A stretch of 24,366 nucleotides of DNA, from contig CAWAXG010000051.1 of the NCBI GenBank assembly GCA_963785755.1, positions 1 through 24,366 of the forward strand. The letters are read 5' to 3'. The notes below the pieces were generated by a model. It saw nothing but the letters and a program-made list of their open reading frames with translations. It searched no databases and had not been told where the DNA came from. This document shows, in pieces, positions 9,932 through 17,167 of the stretch (position 1 is the first letter of the stretch; each line of letters begins with the position of its first letter). Source of the stretch: JACCXG01 sp963785755. GTDB taxonomy: Bacteria > Acidobacteriota > Vicinamibacteria > Vicinamibacterales > 2-12-FULL-66-21. The position numbers and the translations under genes were made by a program.

Positions 9932-10691
9932 TTATCGCTGCTGGAGCACCGGCTGGCCGAGCCACTCCTGGAAGCGGATCTCGCCGAGTCGCGCGTCGTC
10001 GGCAGGAATCAGCGAGCGCTCGCCGAGTTCGGCCCCGAAGTACCGCGCGTGCGGGTCAACGACAACCTCGCGGGGGTCGTTGCGCGCGGCGAGGCCCTGA
10101 CGGATCAGCTCATCGAAACGGAACTGTTGGGGACCGGCCACTTCAACCGTGCCATTCAGTGGCGCGCCCACGGCGATCCTGCCGACCGCCTTGGCGACGT
10201 CATCAGCCGCCATGGGCTGAATGAGTACCGGTGGCAGCCGAACCGTCGTTCCGTCAGTGGCTTCATCGGCGATGCGCTTGACGAACTCGAAGAACTGCGT
10301 CGCGTGAACGATCGAGTACGGGATCCCGGCACCCTTGATCAGCGTTTCCTGAGCGTTCTTCGCTCGGAGGTAGGGACTGTCGGGTATACGCTCGGTTCCC
10401 ACCACCGAGAGCGCCACGTAGTGCGTCACGCCGGCGGCGCCGGCGGCCTTCGAGCAGGTTGCGCGTGGACGTGGTGAAGAACTCCATGACCGCCGCGTCC
10501 TCGAACGACGGAGAGTTCGAGACGTCGACGACGACCGATGCGCCCTGAAGGGCCTCTGCCAGGCCCTCGCCGGTGAGGGTGTTGACGCCCGTGTCTGGCG
10601 ATGCCGGCACGGCCTCATGGCCGTGTTCCCTCAGTCTGGTCACGAGCTTTGATCCAATGAGCCCAGTGCCGCCGATGATGACGAGTTTCAT
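9932..10691 (-). CDS. NmrA/atypical SDR-family NAD(P)-binding protein (one frameshift)
   Basis: This is an atypical short-chain dehydrogenase of about 252 aa. The N-terminus has a Rossmann beta strand and GGTGLIGSKLV (GxxGxxG), and then GASVVVDVSNSPSFED. The second half reads THYVALSVVGTERI, YLRAKNAQETLIKGAGIPY and IVHATQFFEFV, as in NmrA-like NAD(P)H-binding proteins, which act as redox sensors or quinone reductases. The frame breaks near 10450. Removing one G from the GG there joins TRNLLE to AAGAAGVTHYV. A good ribosome binding site (AAGGGA) sits about 7 bases before the ATG. The stop lies 54 bp before the ATPase start. The substrate and any regulatory role are unknown. Confidence 0.9.
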
Positions 10692-10865
10692 GATCGATGT
10701 CCCTTTTCGTGTTGATCCGATTCAATGGTGCCGAGCGTGTATCGGCGCGCGTCATGGCTGCATCCTCGTCATGCGCGGGGTGGGATCCATCAGACAAAGG
10801 TATCGACGACACCCACGCATCCGCTTGAAGCCAAAGCTCACGGAATATGCTGCGGCGCTCGACCA

Positions 10866-11069
10866 CTAGCCGCGGTGGCCCGTACCCTCGTCGGCGATAT
10901 CGCCAACGTTGTCCGGATCGAGACTCTCCGATAGACCCCACTCATCGTCGACAGGTCCACGAAGGCGAAACCCGCGCTCGATCGAACTTTCAGTCTGCGG
11001 CCCAGGCTCGTCGAATCCTCCCCGGCCAAGTTCCCGCCAGAGACCGGGGCCCAGCTCAACGGTGCTCAT
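10866..11069 (-). CDS. Possible small acidic protein, unknown function
   Basis: This is a 67-aa open frame starting MSTVELGPGLWRELG, rich in Asp, Glu and Gly and ending GDIADEGTGHRG before TAG. GGAG lies about 7 bases upstream of the ATG, a plausible ribosome binding site. It runs in the same direction as the NmrA-like and ATPase genes, about 175 bp upstream of them. No family was recognised, and in G+C-rich DNA an open frame of this length can arise by chance. Confidence 0.33.
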   Translation of the reverse strand: MSTVELGPGLWRELGRGGFDEPGPQTESSIERGFRLRGPVDDEWGLSESLDPDNVGDIADEGTGHRG

Positions 11070-11093
11070 GTCGCACTCCGTCTCGGCAATCAC

Positions 11094-11114
11094 TCGCGGC
11101 ACCTGATGCCGCGA
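11094..11114. repeat. 8-bp inverted repeat, possible operator
   Basis: TCGCGGCA and TGCCGCGA form a perfect 8-bp inverted repeat around the 5-base spacer CCTGA. It sits in the divergent region upstream of the alpha/beta hydrolase and just upstream of the small acidic ORF on the other strand. It is not followed by a T run, so a dimeric-repressor site is as likely as a terminator. Function is inferred from position only. Confidence 0.35.
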
Positions 11115-11267
11115 CGGTTCCATCGACTTCGTTCAACGTCTCGCCAGTCTGTCACATCGCGATATGATCCCCGGTCTTTACGAACGCAGGGGGCCGCGCC
11201 ACTAGTTGTGGCGCTCTCGATGTCACGCAGAGCGCGTGACGCTCCGCACTTTCAGGAGACATGCACC

Positions 11268-12113
11268 ATGAGCACGATCACAACCAAGGATGGCACGACG
11301 ATCTACTACAAGGACTGGGGCAAGGGACCAGTCGTCACCCTCTCGCACGGATGGCCCCTGAACTCCGACATGTGGGACGGCCAGATGTTGTTCCTCGCAC
11401 AGCACGGCTTCCGAGTCGTGGCACACGATCGTCGTGGCCATGGCCGATCCAGCCAGGCTTGGTCCGGAAACGACATGGACGGGTATGCCGACGATTTGGC
11501 CGCCGTGATCGAGGCCTTGGATCTCAAGGACATCACGATGGTGGGCCACTCGACTGGCGGCGGAGAAGTCGCGCGCTACATCGGACGGTACGGCACGAAG
11601 CGTGTGGCAAAGGCGGTCCTCATCGCCGCCGTGCCGCCGATCATGTTGAAATCTGCGGCCAATCCGGAAGGACTCCCCATCGAAGTCTTCGACAGCTTGC
11701 GGAGCGCCTTGGCCAAGGACCGCTCGCAGGCCTACAAAGACTTCGCTCCCCTGTTCTATGGCGCCAACAGACCTGGTGCGCAGGTGTCCCAAGGCACGCT
11801 GGATCAGTTCTGGCTCTGGAGCATGCAGGCCGGCCTCAAGAACGCGTACAACAGCATCAAGGCCTTTTCTGAAACCGACTTCACTGAAGACCTCAAGAAG
11901 TTCGATATCCCGACCTTGGTCATGCACGGTGAGGACGACCAGATCGTGCCCGTCAAGGATTCGGCGAAGAAGTCAGCAACGCTGATCAAGGGGGCTGTGG
12001 AAATCTACTATCCGGGCCTGCCGCACGGCCTCACCGCCACGCATGCCGATCTCGTCAACCGCGACTTGCTCGCGTTCTGCCAGCAAGGCCTCGGGGCTTC
12101 AGTTGGCGGCTGA
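11268..12113 (+). CDS. Alpha/beta hydrolase, non-heme chloroperoxidase/arylesterase type
   Basis: This is an intact 281-aa alpha/beta hydrolase close to the cofactor-free haloperoxidase/arylesterase group. These enzymes hydrolyse small esters and can form peracids that halogenate substrates. The oxyanion region is LSHGWPLNSDMW, and DRRGHGRSS follows. The catalytic triad is Ser95 in GHSTGG, Asp224 in HGEDDQIVP and His253 in LPHGLTATH. No signal peptide is seen, so it is probably cytoplasmic. The ATG at 11268 is chosen because the conserved N-terminus (TTKDGTTIYYKDWG) begins there and AGGAGA lies about 10 bases upstream. The open frame extends further upstream, but that part looks non-coding. 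It appears to be a single-gene unit with a hairpin directly behind it. Confidence 0.95.
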   Translation: MSTITTKDGTTIYYKDWGKGPVVTLSHGWPLNSDMWDGQMLFLAQHGFRVVAHDRRGHGRSSQAWSGNDMDGYADDLAAVIEALDLKDITMVGHSTGGGEVARYIGRYGTKRVAKAVLIAAVPPIMLKSAANPEGLPIEVFDSLRSALAKDRSQAYKDFAPLFYGANRPGAQVSQGTLDQFWLWSMQAGLKNAYNSIKAFSETDFTEDLKKFDIPTLVMHGEDDQIVPVKDSAKKSATLIKGAVEIYYPGLPHGLTATHADLVNRDLLAFCQQGLGASVGG

Positions 12114-12124
12114 GCTCATCGGGG

Positions 12125-12159
12125 GGAGAGGGCCACGGGGAAGAATCCCGCCCCTCTCC
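12125..12159 (+). terminator. Two-tier hairpin after the alpha/beta hydrolase gene
   Basis: The outer arms GGAGAGGG (12125-12132) and CCCTCTCC (12152-12159) pair perfectly over 8 bp. Inside them CGGG (12136-12139) pairs with CCCG (12147-12150) around the loop GAAGAAT. The hairpin begins 11 bases after the hydrolase stop. There is no T tract, so it may be a U-less terminator or a 3'-end stabiliser. Confidence 0.5.
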
Positions 12160-12554
12160 GCCATATCTGGCTCGGCGCAACCGATGGCACTCTTACTCTG
12201 CTGGAAGATGACCGACCGAGCCACGGTCTCCGATGGTCAGGCCTTTTAGACGGCGACCGCACCCAAGTCGAACAGGGTCCGATAGCGCTGTTCATTCCAG
12301 CGCGCACCATCGGTTACCTGAACGGAATCGCCCCGAGGATGTCTTGGTAAGGCCAAACTGTCGGCAACCGAACAGTCGGACCCACCCAACATTGGACGTG
12401 TGAATCGGCCGCCGACCCAGGAAAGCTCGATCGACCCGCACCGCCCTCACGACGTGTGACATACTCCAGCGCCACCGCTTTTTGAGCCTGCCGCCGCCTT
12501 GCGCGAGTTCGGTCAAGCCCAGACTCATTGAGGCCCTTTGGGTCTGGAGCTCAC
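12160..12554. other. Intergenic stretch upstream of the Crp/Fnr-family gene
   Basis: No gene can be supported here. The 9-mer GACGTGTGA occurs twice in the same direction, at 12395-12403 and 12451-12459. It contains TGTGA, the half-site recognised by CRP-type regulators, but no matching TCACA follows at the usual spacing. CATACT at 12460-12465 could be a weak -10 box directly after the second copy. An open but start-less frame fills the first 190 bp and was not called. Confidence 0.4.
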
Positions 12555-13304
12555 ATGCCGAAACGTGCGAAGGCGATTCGTCCGCCGCCTGTCGATGCCC
12601 GACCCAAGAACAAGCTGCTCGCGTGCCTCCCTCGCGCAGACTTCGAACGTCTGCGCCCCCACCTGAAAACGATTCCAATCACGGTCCGACAGATCCTCCA
12701 TCCCGTGAACGAACCGGTCCGGGACGTGTACTTCCTCAATGGCGGCGTCGCCTCGATGACGACGGTCATGCAGAATGGCGCGATGGTGGAGATCGCCACC
12801 GTCGGTGACGAAGGCCTGGTCGGAATCAACGCCTTCTTCGGCGGCGCGATGCTGAGTGGCGAGACGATGATGCAGGTGCCGGACACCGATGCGGAAGTCA
12901 TGTCCGCCGCCGCCTTCAAGCGCGAACTCGAGCGAGGCGGTCCCTTCCACGAGTGTGTCCATCGCTATTCACAGGGCTTGCTGATGCTGATCATGCAGTC
13001 GACCGGCTGCATGGCGCTGCATCCGGTCCAGGAGCGCTGCTGCCGTTGGCTCTTGATGACCCACGATCGCGTCCGCCAGGATGAGTTTCACCTCAGTCAT
13101 GAGTTTCTGGCGATGATGCTGGGGTCGACGCGGCCTACCGTGACGCTTGTGGCGGGGACGCTGCAGAAAGCGGGGCTGATCAAGTACACGCATGGGCGGA
13201 TCACGATTCTGGACCGGAAGAGCTTGGAAGACAGCGTCGTGCGAGTGCTACGCGACTGTGAGAGGACATTTCGACCGCCTCGGTTTGTAGCCTCAGAGTG
13301 TTAA
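12555..13304 (+). CDS. Crp/Fnr-family transcriptional regulator
   Basis: This is an intact 249-aa regulator. Residues about 25-120 form a cyclic-nucleotide-binding-like beta barrel (PVRDVYFLNGGVASMTTVM, ATVGDEGLVGI), followed by a dimer helix with ERCCRWLLMTHDR. A winged helix-turn-helix lies at about 180-215 (LSHEFLAMMLGSTRPTVTLV, LQKAGLIKYTHGRITILDR). Canonical Fnr Fe-S cysteines and the cAMP-binding signature are not obvious, so the effector is unknown. GGAG lies 6 bases before the ATG at 12555; an in-frame TTG at 12528 is less likely. It is transcribed alone, ahead of the DUF2934 gene on the same strand. Confidence 0.93.
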   Translation: MPKRAKAIRPPPVDARPKNKLLACLPRADFERLRPHLKTIPITVRQILHPVNEPVRDVYFLNGGVASMTTVMQNGAMVEIATVGDEGLVGINAFFGGAMLSGETMMQVPDTDAEVMSAAAFKRELERGGPFHECVHRYSQGLLMLIMQSTGCMALHPVQERCCRWLLMTHDRVRQDEFHLSHEFLAMMLGSTRPTVTLVAGTLQKAGLIKYTHGRITILDRKSLEDSVVRVLRDCERTFRPPRFVASEC

Positions 13305-13454
13305 GTTCCTCCACAAGGGGCTCGATGGAAGCGATGCACGTGGCAGCGACGGCGGTCCCATCCGATCACGAATGGCGAGAGCTGAGGGGAACGCGAGTCC
13401 TGTCCTGTCGGCGTCCCCCGCGCCAGTCAATGCACACGGTTTGAGCCACAGGTG

Positions 13455-13655
13455 ATGAAGAGCCACGTCGCTTCGGTCATACAAAGCGAATCGACGCCTG
13501 AACCCCCAGAGTCCCGCATGAACCGGATCGCGAGACGCGCTCACGAGATCTATGGGGCGAGAGGTGGCCAGCACGGAACGGCGCTGGAAGATTGGCTCGC
13601 GGCCGAACGCCAGATCGACGACGAGATGGATCGGGCCCGGGAAAATGTCGAATAA
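13455..13655 (+). CDS. DUF2934-domain small protein
   Basis: This is a 66-aa protein whose second half matches the DUF2934 pattern: RIARRAHEIYGARGGQHG followed by TALEDWLAAERQID. DUF2934 proteins are short, helical and of unknown function, and are often found near stress or regulatory genes. The first 20 residues are low-complexity (Ser, Glu, Pro). GTG 13452 directly precedes the ATG, and an internal ATG at 13518 could also be the start, which would leave only the domain. It lies 150 bp after the Crp/Fnr-family gene and is convergent with the TonB receptor, whose stop is 20 bp away. Confidence 0.85.
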   Translation: MKSHVASVIQSESTPEPPESRMNRIARRAHEIYGARGGQHGTALEDWLAAERQIDDEMDRARENVE

Positions 13656-13675
13656 CACTGGTTGAGGGAGGCGAC

Positions 13676-15823
13676 TCAGAATCGGACGCGGAGGCCGCCG
13701 TTGACGTTGCGGCCTTCGAGCGGTGCCCACGCATCGACGGTCCAGCGGCCGTCGACCGCGCGCGTCTGGAGAAGCAGCGGGTCCCAGCGCGTCTGCCTCA
13801 CCCCCGTCAAGTTCTCCCCGTTCACAAACAGTCGGACCCGCCCGAACTGCTTTTCCGCCAGGAGACCGAGAATCATGTACGGCTCGCTGACGGCTCGGTA
13901 CGGATTCTCTTCAAGGCTCTGGCGTCCGGTGTAGTACCACTCGATTCCGACCCGCCCGACGTCCTCCGCCTCCCACATCCCGACGATTCCTGCGCTGTGA
14001 CGCGGTGTCAGCGGTACGTCTTGTTCAATGGCATCGACGGTCTCGCGAGCTCGCACATAGGTGTAGGTCGCGGTGACCGAGAACGGTTCTTTGCGCAACG
14101 TCCCCAGGAGCTCGAGCCCGACGTTTGTGGTCGGGTCGGGCAGCGTGCTGAGGACGTACGATGGCGATCGCTCCACATGCAACGGATCATTGATGCGAGA
14201 GGCGAACAGTGTGGCGGTGTATGACAGCGGTCCGTCGGTGCGGGATACGTCAAACGACGCGCTCAACCCACGCTCGGCCTCGACAGGCTGGCGGACTTCG
14301 AGACGCGTGAGGCCGGCGGCCTCGGTTTCTTCGGTGATCGGCGTGGGCCCGAAGAAGCCGGTTCCGACCGAGAGCCTGCTCGTCCAGCGACCCGCGTGCG
14401 CCAGCGCTGACACGCGAGGACTGAAGAACGTGCCGTACTCGCTGTGAACATCCAACCGAGCACTTGCAGAGAGCGATAGGTTTGGTGACGCGGTGATGTC
14501 GTACTGCGCGAATGCGCCTGGCACGGTGAAGGTGTAATCGAATCGAGGCACATCGCGCGCCGTGTACGCGTCCCGTTCGATGGCGAGCCCCCCGACCCAC
14601 GTCTGGCGACCTGCGGTCCCACGCACGGCCACTTCGCCGAAGACGGTGTCGTGCCGATCGCGCTCGATGACTTCACCAAACTGGTGGTCGTGGCTCTGGC
14701 GTGCGACCGCGGCGCGTGCGGTCACCACGTACCGGCCCTTGAACAGGAACTGACCGAGGGCGCCGGCGTCGTACCGCTGGGTCTCCAGGGCTTCCACGTA
14801 CGGCTGGCCAGTGGCCGCAAGCACCTGACCCTCGGGGGTGCCGCCGTCGCGGTCCTCGTACGTGAACCCGGTCGTTGCAAAGAATGTCCGACCGTTGCCG
14901 CCATCCCAGAATACCCGAGGGCGCACGACGGCTCGCTCATACCCCGGCAGATCTGCCCACGCATCATCATTGACGTCGTTCGTTTCCTGCCAGTGTCCGC
15001 CACCCAGCAGCGAGGCACTCCAGCCGCGAGACAGCGGGCCGGAAAGAAAGGTGACGGCATCCGTCGCACCGCGGGTCGAGCGATTCAGCAGGAACTCCTG
15101 CTCGGGCTCGCGGCCTGGACGCCGAGACAGGAGATTGACGACGCCGCCCATCGCGCCGGCGCCATACAACGCGGACGCCACGCCTTTGATGACCTCGACT
15201 TGCCCGAGGTCCATCGGCGGGATCTGCAGCAGCCCGAGCCCGCCAACCTCACCAAACAGCGGCAAGCCGTCGGAGAGCACGCGCGTGTACCGGCCCCGCA
15301 TGCCCTGAATGCGAACGCTCGCGGCCCCAAGCGACGGCGAGGTCGCCTGCACCCGCATCCCGCCCATTTCGTTCAGCATCATGACGATGTCTCCGGGCGT
15401 CATGAGCATCTTCTCCTCGATCTCTTCGCGAGCCAGGACTTCGACCCGCATCGGCTGATCCTCGAGCCTCTTGTCGGTGCGAGTGGACGCCACGACCGTG
15501 ACGGTCTCTTCGACGGTCGGTTGTGCCTGTAACTCCACCACCACGTCTTGAGTGGCGCCGGCCGCCACCTGCACCGATGCCGTCGTCGGAGCGAAGCCCG
15601 ATTTCAGCACGGTGATTTCGACTGTGCCGGGGACGGTGATGATCGTCGTCGTACCAGCCGCATCGGTCCGGTGGGTTGTGCCAGCCACGACTACTTCTGC
15701 GTCCTCGACAGGCTTTTCGGCGGCACGGACCTGAACACGGACTGTCGCCGTCTGATTCTGGGCTCCGATCGTGGCAGGCGGAAAGCAGACAAGAACAGTG
15801 ATCGTCAACACGAGCAAGCGCAT
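13676..15823 (-). CDS. TonB-dependent outer-membrane receptor
   Basis: This is an intact 715-aa outer-membrane receptor that would import a ligand using TonB energy. A signal peptide (MRLLVLTITVLVCFPPATIG) is followed by a carboxypeptidase-regulatory-like beta domain (about 25-105; VRVQVRAAEKPVEDAEVVV). The plug domain follows, with VEETVTVVASTRTDKRLED, then VRIQGMRGRYTRVLSDGLPL and VEVIKGVASALYGAGAMGG. The rest is a beta barrel ending in the typical C-terminal aromatic (NVNGGLRVRF). The ATG at 15823 is chosen because GGAG lies 6 bases upstream; ATG 15829 is in frame but overlaps that site. The barrel has few large extracellular-loop cues to the ligand. A small Cys-rich secreted protein is encoded just upstream, which hints at a metal or metallophore ligand; this is inference. 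Confidence 0.97.
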   Translation of the reverse strand: MRLLVLTITVLVCFPPATIGAQNQTATVRVQVRAAEKPVEDAEVVVAGTTHRTDAAGTTTIITVPGTVEITVLKSGFAPTTASVQVAAGATQDVVVELQAQPTVEETVTVVASTRTDKRLEDQPMRVEVLAREEIEEKMLMTPGDIVMMLNEMGGMRVQATSPSLGAASVRIQGMRGRYTRVLSDGLPLFGEVGGLGLLQIPPMDLGQVEVIKGVASALYGAGAMGGVVNLLSRRPGREPEQEFLLNRSTRGATDAVTFLSGPLSRGWSASLLGGGHWQETNDVNDDAWADLPGYERAVVRPRVFWDGGNGRTFFATTGFTYEDRDGGTPEGQVLAATGQPYVEALETQRYDAGALGQFLFKGRYVVTARAAVARQSHDHQFGEVIERDRHDTVFGEVAVRGTAGRQTWVGGLAIERDAYTARDVPRFDYTFTVPGAFAQYDITASPNLSLSASARLDVHSEYGTFFSPRVSALAHAGRWTSRLSVGTGFFGPTPITEETEAAGLTRLEVRQPVEAERGLSASFDVSRTDGPLSYTATLFASRINDPLHVERSPSYVLSTLPDPTTNVGLELLGTLRKEPFSVTATYTYVRARETVDAIEQDVPLTPRHSAGIVGMWEAEDVGRVGIEWYYTGRQSLEENPYRAVSEPYMILGLLAEKQFGRVRLFVNGENLTGVRQTRWDPLLLQTRAVDGRWTVDAWAPLEGRNVNGGLRVRF

Positions 15824-15896
15824 ACACATCTCCGCGGGTGCTTCCGTACGCACCAGTCCATCCGTCTTCTCAACCGGTCGAGTGATTCGGAATCGC

Positions 15897-16186
15897 TTAT
15901 GAGCGCGGAGGGTGGTCGGGTGGGTCCGTCGGCGCGTCGAGGTGATGAGTGAGCAGGGATGGTGCGAAGCGATTCGGTGACGGTGCCGGATGCTGACGGC
16001 GTTTGCGGAACGGCTGATTCAACGCCGCCGAGGCACAGGACGCAGGCTGCCGTCAGATGATTCCCGGTCGTTGTGTTGCGAGGTCGATGCTTGCTCGTGG
16101 GTGCAGCCGTCAGGACAGCAGATGCCATCGATCGCGTTCAGGGACGCGAACAAGACGAGCATCGCGGCGGCCACAAGCCTTCGCAC
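15897..16186 (-). CDS. Small Cys-rich secreted protein upstream of the TonB receptor (frameshifted)
   Basis: No single long frame marks this gene; it is pieced together from three. The start (GTG 16186, or an ATG a few codons in) encodes a signal-peptide-like run, MLVLFASLNAIDG, then ICCPDGCTHEQAS. After a shift near 16050 the frame reads AACVLCLGGVESAVPQTP. After a second shift near 15975 it reads LLTHHLDAPTDPPDHPPRS and stops at TAA 15897. The corrected product is about 95 aa, with CCxxxC and CxxC motifs and a Pro/Asp/His-rich tail. These could bind metal, but no family was recognised. It lies about 75 bp upstream of the TonB receptor on the same strand. The reconstruction is an inference from protein-like continuity and needs a corrected sequence. 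Confidence 0.5.
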
Positions 16187-16277
16187 ACACTGATTATCCT
16201 CCTCTTCCAGGCGGCGTGGCTCTGCTAAAACCCCAAAATCTTGCGGGCCGCGTGAATAACTGGTGCTTTCAGGCTGC

Positions 16278-16915
16278 TCAGGTCGCGGCCGCCATCGACA
16301 TGCTCATCGCACGACCCCCAGGCCCTCTGAACGCGATCACGAGCAGTTCGAGTGCCAGCGCGATCTGAATGAACACCAGGATTGCCCCGAACACATTCAG
16401 CACGAGCAACACCCCCGGCAGTTTGACGATCGGGTCGATGAAGAACATCACCAGGAAGTCCAGAACCATCAGCGCTGCCAGCACCTGAACGACCACGGCG
16501 TTCATCCCCGGTGTAGATGAAGCGAGGGTCGTGAAGATCAGGACCGCCGCGATGCCAGCCGCGGTACGATGAGTGGCAGGGCCACCGGCGAGATGGCGAG
16601 CTGCAGTGCCGTCGGCATGGGACCGTCGGTGCTCGACTGCTCCGGGTCGGGAAAGGTGAGCTTCAGCGCCGAGATCAGCAGCACGAGGCCACCGGCGAGC
16701 CGCAGGCCGTCGAGCGAGATCCCGTATTTCGCCAGCATGTTCGTTCCCAGCAGCGACACCACCGCCACGATGGCCGACGCGATCAGCGCTGCTTTGATCG
16801 CCACTTCTCGCTTGAAGGATCGAGGTGCTCCGTGCGTGAGCTTGAGGAAGCCCGGAATGATCTTGATCGGTCCGAGGAGCATGAAGAGGATCGTGAAGAC
16901 AAACGATGCTTTCAT
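16278..16915 (-). CDS. MarC-family integral membrane protein (one frameshift)
   Basis: This is an inner-membrane protein of about 211 aa with about six hydrophobic segments. The N-terminus, FTILFMLLGPIKIIPGFLKL, and the later GLRLAGGLVLLISALKL and LAISPVALPLIVP match the MarC family (NAAT type). Family function is poorly defined; the old multiple-antibiotic-resistance role is not supported for Escherichia coli MarC. The frame breaks near 16563-16570. Adding one C gives IVPPAGIAAVLIFTTLAS and continues through VLDFLVMFFIDPIVKLPG to TGA 16278. The gene is divergent from the glycan cluster and lies about 90 bp upstream of the Cys-rich gene. The 252 bp between its start and 17168 holds no recognised gene. 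Confidence 0.85.
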
Positions 16916-17167
16916 GATGGGGGCTCTCCGTCAGCGGCCTGGCCTGAGTCCAGCGATCAGGAGCAGGACAAGGTCCTGCGTACATCACAAAACGCCATGG
17001 ACCGAGGAGTGTACATTTCGAACCCTAACCATGTCCTCATCCGCCGGATGGCCGAACATCAGTTTCGGCCCGGATCGGCCTCAGTCGGGTTCAAATCTCA
17101 GGGGCTCAACCGATGTCGCGAGCCGCTGACGATTCGGTGAGGAGGGCCTCGAGCAGAAACAGGTAGA

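Larger units (their letters stand above)
10692..11267. other. Intergenic stretch between divergent genes, with one doubtful small ORF
   Basis: This roughly 575-bp stretch separates the minus-strand NmrA-like gene from the plus-strand alpha/beta hydrolase gene. It should hold promoters for both. A TATGAT resembling a -10 box lies at 11163-11168, without a convincing -35 partner. It also contains the small acidic ORF and the inverted repeat listed separately. No recognisable gene remnant, tRNA or repeat array was seen in the rest. Confidence 0.5.

Noticed and set aside
8495..10477. A 660-codon open frame on the plus strand across the ATPase and NmrA-like genes
   Set aside because: It is antisense to two well-recognised genes, is Arg/His-rich with no recognisable motif, and is the usual by-product of G+C-rich codon bias on the opposite strand.
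12114..12350. Open frame of 78 codons directly after the alpha/beta hydrolase stop, in the same frame
   Set aside because: It has no start codon and no recognised motif, and begins inside a strong hairpin. The hydrolase already has a complete length.
14651..15532. Plus-strand open frame of 293 codons
   Set aside because: It is the antisense shadow of the intact TonB receptor gene, without motif or plausible start context.
17087..17097. GGGTTCAAATC resembling a tRNA T-loop
   Set aside because: The flanking five bases on each side do not pair, and no acceptor, D or anticodon arm can be found upstream.
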